The translations under genes and the position numbers were made by a program. The notes beneath the pieces were generated by a model. That model worked only from the letters and a program-made list of their open reading frames with translations, made no database searches and was not told the DNA's origin. A stretch of DNA of 11,011 bases from Clostridia bacterium (lineage in GTDB: Bacteria; Bacillota_A; Clostridia; Oscillospirales; CAG-272), in the NCBI GenBank assembly GCA_017472105.1, contig JAFUQY010000038.1:1-11011 (forward strand). Direction: 5' to 3'. Within the stretch, counting starts at the first letter, position 1, and each line of letters starts with the position of its first letter. This document shows positions 1-6,876 of the stretch, piece by piece.

Positions 1-1
1 C

Positions 2-796
2 AACATGCTCCGCGCTGAATGCTACAAGCAGAGAATGGAAAAGGGTCTGTCCTTCCTCGAATTCAACTACATGATTATGCAGTCCTACGACTTCTACCAC
101 CTGTACAAGAACTACAACTGCAACTTCCAGTTCGGCGGCAACGACCAGTGGTCCAACATGCTCGGCGGTACCGAACTGATCAGACGTAAGCTCGGCGAAG
201 ATGCACACGCTATGACCATCACCCTTCTTCTCAACTCCGAAGGCAAGAAGATGGGCAAGACCGCATCCGGTGCCGTATGGCTTGATCCCAACAAGACCAG
301 CCCGTTCGACTTCTACCAGTACTGGAGAAACGTCGGCGACAACGATGTCCTCAAGTGCATCCGCATGCTCACCTTCCTGCCCCTTGAACAGATCGACGAA
401 ATGGACAAGTGGGAAGGCAGCCAGCTCAACACCGCAAAGGAAATCCTCGCATACGAACTCACCAAGCTCGTACACGGCGAAGAAGAAGCTGTCAAGGCTC
501 AGACCGCGGCAAAGGCACTGTTCGCTCAGGGCGGCGTAAATACCGAAAACATGCCCACCACCACCATGGAAGACGCTGACTTCACCGACGGCAAGGTCCT
601 CGTGATCGACATGCTCATCAAGTCGAAGCTCTGCGCATCCAAGTCCGAAGCAAGACGTCTGATCCAGCAGGGCGGCGTATTTGTTGCAGACGAAAAGATC
701 ACCTCTCTTGACGCGGCACTTGAAGCATCTGCACTCGAAGGCGACGGCGTCATCGTCAAGAAGGGCAAGAAGACCTACCACAAGTTCGTAAAGTAA
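2..796 (+). CDS. tyrS: Tyrosine--tRNA ligase, C-terminal part (5' end outside window)
   Basis: This is the 3' part of a class I aminoacyl-tRNA synthetase that charges tRNA-Tyr in the cytoplasm. The frame is open from base 2 with no start of its own (the ATG at 5 is internal), so roughly the first 150 residues, including the HIGH-like motif, lie outside the window. Visible hallmarks are SFLEFNYMIMQSYDF, the tyrosine-pocket segment GGNDQWSNMLGGTELIRR, and the second ATP-binding signature as KKMGKTASGAVWLD (the KMSKS equivalent, in the KxGKT form usual for bacterial TyrRS). The C-terminal ~65 residues form an S4-type RNA-binding domain (around KSKLCASKSEARRLIQQGGVFV) that contacts the tRNA. Codons are strongly biased (AAG, CTC, GAA), consistent with high expression. 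The stop TAA is 10 bases before the next ORF, which suggests co-transcription. Any T-box leader would be upstream and is not visible. Confidence 0.97.
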   Translation, partial: NMLRAECYKQRMEKGLSFLEFNYMIMQSYDFYHLYKNYNCNFQFGGNDQWSNMLGGTELIRRKLGEDAHAMTITLLLNSEGKKMGKTASGAVWLDPNKTSPFDFYQYWRNVGDNDVLKCIRMLTFLPLEQIDEMDKWEGSQLNTAKEILAYELTKLVHGEEEAVKAQTAAKALFAQGGVNTENMPTTTMEDADFTDGKVLVIDMLIKSKLCASKSEARRLIQQGGVFVADEKITSLDAALEASALEGDGVIVKKGKKTYHKFVK

Positions 797-806
797 GATA
801 AACAAA

Positions 807-1520
807 ATGAAGCGTTACGAATATCTCCTGTTCGACGCGGACAACACCCTCTTCGACTTCTCGCTGGCGGAGTACATCTCCTTCGGCGAGACCTGTCGGG
901 TCGGGAATCTGCCGTATTCGGAGGAACTGTACCGCACCTATTCCGCCATCAACGACAGCCTTTGGAAGCGGATCGAGAAGAAGGAAATCACGCTGGAATT
1001 CCTGAAAACGGAACGGTTCCGGCTTCTTCTTGTGCAGATGGGATGGCAGGACGACGCGGATACCTTCAAAAAAGCGGAAGAGCTGCGCGACACCTATATC
1101 GCAACCCTCGGTCAGCAGACATGCACGGTGGAAGGCGCCGAAGAACTCTGCCAAACACTCGCCGGACGGTATAAAATGTACCTCATCACCAACGGCATCG
1201 GCAGAATCCAGCGGTCCCGGTTCGGCAAATCCGCCATCGGGAAGTATTTCGACGGTATGTTCATCTCCGAGGAAATGGGCACGGCAAAACCGGAAACGGC
1301 GTATTTTGACCATGTTCTCCGCGAAATCGGCAGTCCGGCGAAAGAAAAATGCCTCGTGATCGGCGATTCGCTTTCCTCCGACTGTGACGGTGCCATCGCG
1401 TCCGGGCTCGATATCTGCTGGTACAATCCGAAAAACGCGGATGCGAAGAACAGAAAGCTCACATATACTGTAACAAAACTGTCCGATATCATCCACCTTC
1501 TTGACGAAACGGAGATCTGA
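807..1520 (+). CDS. yjjG: HAD-superfamily hydrolase, YjjG-type (non-canonical) pyrimidine nucleotidase
   Basis: This 237-residue cytoplasmic protein has all four HAD motifs: I, FDADNTLFDF, with nucleophile D10 and acid/base D12; II, T128 in LITNG; III, K161 in GTAKPE; IV, D187 and D192 in VIGDSLSSDCDGA. The helical cap between about residues 18 and 95, the opening (YEYLLFDADNTLFDF) and the total length fit the YjjG/YfnB family. Known members dephosphorylate (d)UMP, dTMP and non-canonical pyrimidine nucleotides, preventing their incorporation into DNA; that activity is inferred here. The ATG at 807 has no clear SD in front, so translation probably depends on ribosomes finishing tyrS 10 bases upstream. 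The stop TGA at 1518-1520 lies one base before the murB TTG. Other HAD phosphatase roles, such as phosphoglycolate phosphatase, are possible but fit the N-terminus less well. Confidence 0.85.
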   Translation: MKRYEYLLFDADNTLFDFSLAEYISFGETCRVGNLPYSEELYRTYSAINDSLWKRIEKKEITLEFLKTERFRLLLVQMGWQDDADTFKKAEELRDTYIATLGQQTCTVEGAEELCQTLAGRYKMYLITNGIGRIQRSRFGKSAIGKYFDGMFISEEMGTAKPETAYFDHVLREIGSPAKEKCLVIGDSLSSDCDGAIASGLDICWYNPKNADAKNRKLTYTVTKLSDIIHLLDETEI

Positions 1521-1521
1521 C

Positions 1522-2448
1522 TTGACCGAATCCATCAAAAATCTGTATGAACAGCTTCTCGCATATAACGGGGAGCACGACAATGCCATTGAAATTCTCC
1601 GCGACGAACCCATGTGCCGGCATACCACTTTCAAAATCGGTGGTCCCGCGGCACTTTTTCTCGTACCCGATTCCGTCCGTTCCATGACCGCTCTCTGTGA
1701 GATGATCCGTCAGACCGGCGCGAAGCACTTTTTCCTCGGCAACGGAAGCAATGTGCTCTTCGACGACGGCGGATTTGACGGTGCTGTGGTGTCCCTCCTC
1801 GGGCTCAGCGGCATTTCCGTCGACGGCAGTCTGATCCGCGCGGAAGCCGGTGCCACTCTCGCATCGGTCTGCAAAGCCGCAAGAGAAGCATCGCTGACCG
1901 GTCTGGAGTTTGCGTTCGGCATTCCCGGAACCGTGGGCGGTGCTGTCTACATGAATGCCGGGGCATACGATGGGGAAACCGCGTTTGTTCTGCATCAGAG
2001 TACCTATCTGGATCTGGACGATCTGACCGTTCGCTCGATTCCGCTTGCCGAACATCATTACGGCTACCGTGAAAGCATCTACAAACACACGAACCGCCTG
2101 ATTCTTTCGGCCGAATTTGCGCTGAAGGAAGGAAACCGCGAAGAAATTGCCGCAAAAATGGCGGATTTCATGAACCGCAGAGTCACCAAGCAGCCGCTTG
2201 AGTATCCCTCGGCGGGCAGTGTCTTCAAACGGCATCCCGGACGCTACACCGGTCAGATGATCGACGAAAGCGGACTCAAGGGATACACCGTCGGCGGTGC
2301 ACAGGTATCCGAAAAGCACGCAGGCTTCATCATCAACCGCGGCGGTGCTGCTGCACAGGACGTTCTCGATCTGATTGCGCACATCAAAAAGGTCATCCTT
2401 GCGAACTACGGCTGCGAACTTGAGTGCGAGGTTATTCACGTAAAATAA
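1522..2448 (+). CDS. murB: UDP-N-acetylmuramate dehydrogenase (UDP-N-acetylenolpyruvoylglucosamine reductase)
   Basis: MurB is an FAD enzyme that reduces UDP-GlcNAc-enolpyruvate with NADPH to UDP-MurNAc, the second committed cytoplasmic step of peptidoglycan synthesis. From the chosen start the protein is 308 residues. The FAD-binding signatures are LGNGSNVLF (72-80) and GIPGTVGGAVYMNAGAYDGE (133-152). YGYRESIYK (180-188) is the family's YR.S segment. S233 in PSAGSVFKRHP is the expected proton-donor serine, and E303 in LECEV near the C-terminus is the expected catalytic glutamate; the usual Pro before it is Cys here. The short length and lack of a tyrosine-loop insertion suggest a type II enzyme as in Bacillus/Staphylococcus. 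I chose the TTG at 1522 because GGAG (1511-1514) lies 7 bases before it and the family sequence begins right after; an in-frame TTG at 1501 lies inside yjjG and has no comparable SD. The stop TAA shares its last A with the whiA ATG. Confidence 0.95.
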   Translation: MTESIKNLYEQLLAYNGEHDNAIEILRDEPMCRHTTFKIGGPAALFLVPDSVRSMTALCEMIRQTGAKHFFLGNGSNVLFDDGGFDGAVVSLLGLSGISVDGSLIRAEAGATLASVCKAAREASLTGLEFAFGIPGTVGGAVYMNAGAYDGETAFVLHQSTYLDLDDLTVRSIPLAEHHYGYRESIYKHTNRLILSAEFALKEGNREEIAAKMADFMNRRVTKQPLEYPSAGSVFKRHPGRYTGQMIDESGLKGYTVGGAQVSEKHAGFIINRGGAAAQDVLDLIAHIKKVILANYGCELECEVIHVK

Positions 2449-3176
2449 TGGTATCCTTTTCTCAGACCGTAAAAGACCAGCTTGCCGCCGAAGAAATCCG
2501 CAAAAAATGCTGCCGCTTCACGGACAATGCGCTTGCCGAAATCAAAAGTGACGGCAGTGCGGCGGAGAGCTTCCGCGAAATCTGGGACAGGTGCCGCTGT
2601 GACGCATGCAGAACGGTGTACATCCGGCGTCTGTTTGTGCTCTGCGGCTCCGTGACCGATCCGGCGAAGTCCTATCATCTGGATTTTTCGTTCAGGTATG
2701 AGGACGAAGCCGAAGTCCTTCTCGGAATTCTCACGGAATCCGGCTTTGAGTTCCGTCAGACCGAGCGGCGCGGACGGCACATTCTCTATATCAAGGACAG
2801 CACCGCGATCGAGGATTTTCTCGTCTTCATCGGTGCACAGAACGCGGCGTTCGACGTCATGAACTCGAAAATCATGAACGAATTCCGCAATTCCGTCAAC
2901 CGGCAGGTCAACTGCGACACGGCAAACATCAAAAAACAGCTTGCAACATCCCAGAAATACATCGAAGCCATCCGCTATCTCACGGAAACGGGGAAGCTGG
3001 AAACCCTGTCGGAGGAACTCAGATCAACGGCGAAACTCCGCGTGGAGCACGATCAGCTCTCGCTCAGTGACCTTGCCAAACTGACGAATCCGCCGGTAAC
3101 CAAGTCCGGACTCAAGCACAGACTGGAGAAAATCCTGTCCTGCGCCGACGAAATCCGGGCGGAAGAATCAAAATAA
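2448..3176 (+). CDS. whiA: WhiA-family sporulation/division regulator, shortened N-terminal domain
   Basis: WhiA proteins of Gram-positive bacteria join a LAGLIDADG homing-endonuclease-like domain (two pseudo-repeats, no nuclease activity) to a C-terminal helix-turn-helix. They influence cell division and chromosome segregation, and in Streptomyces sporulation transcription. Here the N-terminal lead-in (VSFSQTVKDQL...KKCC, 2-22), the second repeat (YIRRLFVLCGSVTDPAKSYHLDF, about 58-80), the MNEFRNSVNRQVNCDTANIKK segment and the HTH with TKSGLKHRL (218-226) are clear. Total length is 242 residues against roughly 300-330 in typical members. The missing part lies between residues 22 and 55, where most of the first pseudo-repeat should be. 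The ATG at 2448 overlaps the murB TAA (TAATG), implying coupled translation; a longer reading from 2424 would lie inside murB and is not needed. The reading frame is continuous, so this is a shortened gene rather than an obviously broken one. It sits immediately upstream of dnaE, as in other Clostridia. Confidence 0.9.
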   Translation: MVSFSQTVKDQLAAEEIRKKCCRFTDNALAEIKSDGSAAESFREIWDRCRCDACRTVYIRRLFVLCGSVTDPAKSYHLDFSFRYEDEAEVLLGILTESGFEFRQTERRGRHILYIKDSTAIEDFLVFIGAQNAAFDVMNSKIMNEFRNSVNRQVNCDTANIKKQLATSQKYIEAIRYLTETGKLETLSEELRSTAKLRVEHDQLSLSDLAKLTNPPVTKSGLKHRLEKILSCADEIRAEESK

Positions 3177-3189
3177 TCACGAAAACAAC

Positions 3190-3197
3190 GGGAGGAG
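3190..3197 (+). promoter_or_regulatory. Strong Shine-Dalgarno site of dnaE
   Basis: GGGAGGAG lies a few bases before the dnaE ATG at 3200. It is the best ribosome-binding site in the gene train and sits in the 23-base gap after whiA. It lets dnaE be translated independently of its upstream neighbours, whereas yjjG and whiA appear to depend on coupling. Confidence 0.85.
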
Positions 3198-3199
3198 CT

Positions 3200-6100
3200 A
3201 TGGGAAACTTCGTTCATCTGCATCTGCACAGTGAATACAGTCTGCTTGACGGGGCATGCCGTATCTCCGACATCCCGAAAGCAGCAAAGCTCGCCGGACA
3301 TAACGCTGTGGCTCTCACCGACCACGGTGTCATGTACGGCGCAGTTGCGTTTTATAAGGCATGCAAAGCCGAAGGCGTCAAACCCATCATCGGGTGCGAG
3401 GTCTACGTGGCAAAGAGGAGCATGTACGACCGGGACAAGGATTTCGACGCGGGAAGCTGTCATCTCGTCCTGCTCGTAAAGAATCAAAAGGGCTGGGAGA
3501 ACCTGATCTATCTCGTCTCAAAGGCGTACACGGAAGGTTTTTACTCCAAGCCGAGAATCGACACGGAGCTGCTGGAAAAGCACACTGAAGGTCTTGTGTG
3601 TCTCTCCGCGTGTCTTGCCGGCTATATCCCGCGGTGCATCGTTGCCGGGGAGTACGACAAAGCCGAAGCATACGCGCTCAGGCTGGACAGGGCATTCGGA
3701 CGCGGGAATTTCTATCTCGAAGTGCAGGATCACGGACTCCGCGACGACGACGTGGTCTGCGAGGGCATCCGGAACATCTCCGCGAAAACCGGAATCCCCA
3801 TGGCGGCTACCAATGACGTTCACTACATCAAAAAAAACGACGCCGAAATTCAGGCGACCCTGATGTGCATCCAGACCGGAAACGTCATCACCGACGGACG
3901 TCCCATCGGGTTTGAAACGGAGGAATTCTACTACAAGAGCACCTCCGAGATGGAGCGATTGTTCCGGGACTATCCCGATGCCTGCGAAAACACGCAGAAG
4001 ATCGCCGACATGTGCTCCTTCGACTTTGAATTCGGACATACCAAGCTCCCACGCTACAAGCCGGAAAACGGTATGCCGCCGGACGAGTACCTGAAATCCC
4101 TCGCGTATGCGGGACTTGAGAAGAAATCCGCCGACGGTCACATCGTCTTCAGCGAAAAATATCCCCGTGAACTGTACGTCGGGCGGATTGAATACGAGCT
4201 CTCCGTTATCGCGAAAATGGGGTACAGCGAATACTACCTCATCGTGTGGGATTTCGTCCATCATTCCAAGAAAATGGGCATCCCCGTAGGTCCCGGCAGA
4301 GGATCCGGTGCGGGAAGCATCGTCGCATACCTCGTCGGCATCACGGACATTGACTCGATCCGGTTCGATCTGCTGTTTGAGCGGTTCCTCAATCCCGAGC
4401 GCGTCAGCATGCCCGACTTCGATATCGACTTCTGCTATGACCGCCGTGACGAAGCCATTGCTTATGTGCGCGAAAAATACGGCGACGACCACACCGCGCA
4501 GATTGTGACGTTCGGAACACTTGCGGCAAGAGCGGCAGTGCGTGACGTCGGACGTGCGCTCGGCATGCCGTACAATGACGTGGACGTAGTGGCAAAGCAG
4601 ATTCCGCAGGAGCTCGGCATGACGCTTGAGAAGGCGATGCAGAACGAGACTCTGAAAGCCATGTACGACGACGATCCGGCTGTCGCAAAGCTCATCGACA
4701 CGGCGTCGGCTCTGGAAGGAATGCCGAGACACGCATCCACCCACGCAGCAGGCGTTGTCATCACGGAAAATCCCGTCACATCGTACGTGCCCGTGTCCGT
4801 CAACAGCGGCGTGATCGTCACCCAGTTCGACATGGACACCATCGCGGAGCTGGGACTGCTGAAATTCGACTTCCTCGCACTTCGCTATCTCACCATCATC
4901 AACAACGCCGAGGTGCAGATCCGCGAAAACGATCCGTCGTTCGATCTGACCAAGGTGGACATTTCCGACTCCGCAACCTACGACACCATCTGTGCGGGAC
5001 GGTGCGACGGCGTGTTCCAGCTCGAATCCTCGGGCATGCGCCAGATGCTCACCCAGCTCAGACCGCGGTGTCTCGACGATATCATCGCCGCAATCGCACT
5101 GTACCGACCGGGACCGATGGACTCCATCCCGAAGTACATCGAAGCGCGGCACGACAAATCAAAAATCAGATACTGCACGCCCAAGCTCGCTCCGATTCTC
5201 GACGTCACCTACGGATGCATCGTATATCAGGAGCAGGTCATGCAGATATTCCGCGAAATCGCCGGGTATTCCTTCGGTCACGCGGATGTTGTGCGGCGTG
5301 CGATTTCCAAGAAAAAACAGGGTGTTCTCGACGGCGAACGGCAGGCATTCATCGACGGTGCGGTCGCGCAGGGCATTGACGAGCGGGAGGCCGTGGAGCT
5401 GTTCGAAGACATCGTCAGCTTCGCAAACTACGCCTTCAACAAGAGCCATGCCGCCGCCTATGCGGTTCTGTCCTTCCGTACGGCGTATCTCAAGACCCAC
5501 CATCCCCGGGAATACGAAAGCGCACTGCTCACATCCGTCATGTCGTCCACCGATAAGCTGGCGGAATACATCACGGACTGTGCCAAGCAGGGAATCCGCA
5601 TTTTGCCGCCCGACATCAACAAAAGCCGCGGATCGTTCCACGTCGAAGGTGACGCAATCCGCTTCGGCATGACGGCGATCAAGTCCATCGGAAGCGCGTT
5701 CATCGAGCAGATCGTGGCAGAGCGGAACCGGAACGGCGAATACACCGATTTCGACGACTTCATTCAGCGGACGCGCCCGCTCGACATGAACAAGCGCCAG
5801 CTGGAAACCTTAATCAAATCCGGCTCGCTCGACTGTCTGGGCGTCCCGAGAAGTCAGATGCTGGCGGTGTATGAGAGCGTGCTTGATAAAAAGAGCACGG
5901 CTGTGAGCGATGACATGGACGGTCAGATCGGACTGTTCGACCTCGGCATGAAAATCTCCGCGCCCAAGCCCGTCCGGATCGAATTTCCGCAATTGCCGGA
6001 GTTCTCCGCGCGGGAAAAGCTGATGCTGGAGAAGGAAAGCTGCGGACTGTACCTGACCGGACACGTGCTGGATGACTACAAGCTGCATCTTGAGAAAATC

Positions 6101-6772
6101 CGTCCGGCACGGCTCACCCACATCCACGCATCTTTCAAATCCGAATCCGCAGACTCCGAGGAACCCGGAACCGCATCCGAGACACCGGCGGAGGTTTACA
6201 CCGACAAATCCCGTGTCACCGTCGCCGGATGCATCACCAAGCGCACGAACAAGCAGACGAAAAACGGCGAGCAGATGGCGTTCATCCAGCTCGAGGACCG
6301 CACGTCGTCCATTGAAATGCTGTGCTTCCCGAAGACACTGGCGAAATTCGGACATCTTCTCACGTTCGACTCCGTCATCGCGGTCACGGGAACGATCAGC
6401 GCAAGGGAAGACGAGGACGTAAAGCTCCTGTGCGACAGAGTGACGGCGCTCATTCCCGACAGCGAAGCGGACAGACTGAACGAAATCCAGCCTGAACCCG
6501 CACCGCAGACGCCGAAATCCGCCGCCGTGCAGAGTCCCGCTCCCGCACAGAAGCCGGTGACAAAGATTTTCCTCCGCGTTCCCGACGAGAATTCGCAGGA
6601 GTTCCGGCGCGCAAAAGCTGTCTGCGGAATTTTCGACGGCCCCGTTCCCGTGTACTTCTACTCCATGGCGACCAAGGCGTATCTCTCGTCCGGACTCGGG
6701 ATTGCCCCGACGGAATTTGTCATCGGCGAGCTGAAAGAACTGCTGGGCGGCGAGAATGTGGCTCTGCGGTGA
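3200..6772 (+). CDS. dnaE: DNA polymerase III subunit alpha
   Basis: This is a replicative C-family DNA polymerase of 1190 residues, normal for DnaE. The N-terminal PHP domain (about 5-215) carries HLHLHSEYSLLDG (6-18), LTDHGVMYG (39-47), GCEVYV, SCHLVLL and TNDVHYIKK, so the usual His/Asp/Glu metal ligands look intact, unlike E. coli DnaE. The catalytic palm has PDFDIDF with D406 and D408, and the third aspartate D557 in LLKFDFLALRYLT. YRPGPMDSIPKYI and the (HhH)2 fingers/tower region follow. An OB fold spans about 1005-1085 (RVTVAGCITKRTNKQTKNGE onward). A Pro/Ala-rich linker (1095-1119) leads to a C-terminal domain (VTKIFLRVP...GPVPVYFY...LKELLGG) of the type that binds the clamp loader. 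The start is set by GGGAGGAG (3190-3197) just before the ATG. It is the last gene of the train; no clear terminator follows. Confidence 0.98.
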   Translation: MGNFVHLHLHSEYSLLDGACRISDIPKAAKLAGHNAVALTDHGVMYGAVAFYKACKAEGVKPIIGCEVYVAKRSMYDRDKDFDAGSCHLVLLVKNQKGWENLIYLVSKAYTEGFYSKPRIDTELLEKHTEGLVCLSACLAGYIPRCIVAGEYDKAEAYALRLDRAFGRGNFYLEVQDHGLRDDDVVCEGIRNISAKTGIPMAATNDVHYIKKNDAEIQATLMCIQTGNVITDGRPIGFETEEFYYKSTSEMERLFRDYPDACENTQKIADMCSFDFEFGHTKLPRYKPENGMPPDEYLKSLAYAGLEKKSADGHIVFSEKYPRELYVGRIEYELSVIAKMGYSEYYLIVWDFVHHSKKMGIPVGPGRGSGAGSIVAYLVGITDIDSIRFDLLFERFLNPERVSMPDFDIDFCYDRRDEAIAYVREKYGDDHTAQIVTFGTLAARAAVRDVGRALGMPYNDVDVVAKQIPQELGMTLEKAMQNETLKAMYDDDPAVAKLIDTASALEGMPRHASTHAAGVVITENPVTSYVPVSVNSGVIVTQFDMDTIAELGLLKFDFLALRYLTIINNAEVQIRENDPSFDLTKVDISDSATYDTICAGRCDGVFQLESSGMRQMLTQLRPRCLDDIIAAIALYRPGPMDSIPKYIEARHDKSKIRYCTPKLAPILDVTYGCIVYQEQVMQIFREIAGYSFGHADVVRRAISKKKQGVLDGERQAFIDGAVAQGIDEREAVELFEDIVSFANYAFNKSHAAAYAVLSFRTAYLKTHHPREYESALLTSVMSSTDKLAEYITDCAKQGIRILPPDINKSRGSFHVEGDAIRFGMTAIKSIGSAFIEQIVAERNRNGEYTDFDDFIQRTRPLDMNKRQLETLIKSGSLDCLGVPRSQMLAVYESVLDKKSTAVSDDMDGQIGLFDLGMKISAPKPVRIEFPQLPEFSAREKLMLEKESCGLYLTGHVLDDYKLHLEKIRPARLTHIHASFKSESADSEEPGTASETPAEVYTDKSRVTVAGCITKRTNKQTKNGEQMAFIQLEDRTSSIEMLCFPKTLAKFGHLLTFDSVIAVTGTISAREDEDVKLLCDRVTALIPDSEADRLNEIQPEPAPQTPKSAAVQSPAPAQKPVTKIFLRVPDENSQEFRRAKAVCGIFDGPVPVYFYSMATKAYLSSGLGIAPTEFVIGELKELLGGENVALR

Positions 6773-6802
6773 AATTTTCAAAGGAATAACACGGAAAAAC
6801 AG

Positions 6803-6820
6803 TCAAGTGTTAACACTGGA
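6803..6820. promoter_or_regulatory. Imperfect palindrome in the PBP promoter region (candidate operator)
   Basis: The core AGTGTTAACACT (6806-6817) is a perfect 12-bp palindrome, extended to 18 bp with one mismatched pair (TCaAGTGTTAACACTgGA). It includes TTAACA (6810-6815), the only -35-like hexamer ahead of the TATAAT at 6836. The spacer to that -10 is 20 bp, longer than ideal, which would fit a promoter needing an activator or a site bound by a dimeric repressor. I cannot assign it to a known regulator family. It is not followed by a T-run, so it is unlikely to be the dnaE terminator. Confidence 0.45.
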
Positions 6821-6835
6821 TTCAAAAATACAGCG

Positions 6836-6841
6836 TATAAT
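6836..6841 (+). promoter_or_regulatory. -10 element (TATAAT) of the class A PBP gene
   Basis: A perfect TATAAT lies 35 bases before the ATG at 6877, in an AT-rich gap of 104 bases after dnaE. The -35 is weak: TTAACA at 6810-6815 is 20 bp away. The direct repeat GATTCAAA flanks the element (6819-6826 and 6843-6850). Transcription would start around 6848 and give a leader of about 30 bases containing the SD-like AAAGG (6861-6865). The short inverted repeat GAAAG-GTA-CTTTC (6860-6872) covers that SD. Confidence 0.6.
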
Positions 6842-6876
6842 AGATTCAAATCGTTTAGCGAAAGGTACTTTCAATT

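Noticed and set aside
756..1685. 309-codon minus-strand frame across yjjG and murB
   Set aside because: It spans the junctions of two well-supported genes, shows no family resemblance and has no initiation signals.
3518..5152. 544-codon open frame on the minus strand opposite dnaE
   Set aside because: It mirrors the codon structure of dnaE, has low-complexity His/Val/Asp-rich composition with no recognisable domain, and lacks SD and promoter.
6844..6860. Possible CcpA cre site (TCAAATCGTTTAGC)
   Set aside because: The centre AANCGNT matches, but three of the defining outer positions do not fit the cre consensus.
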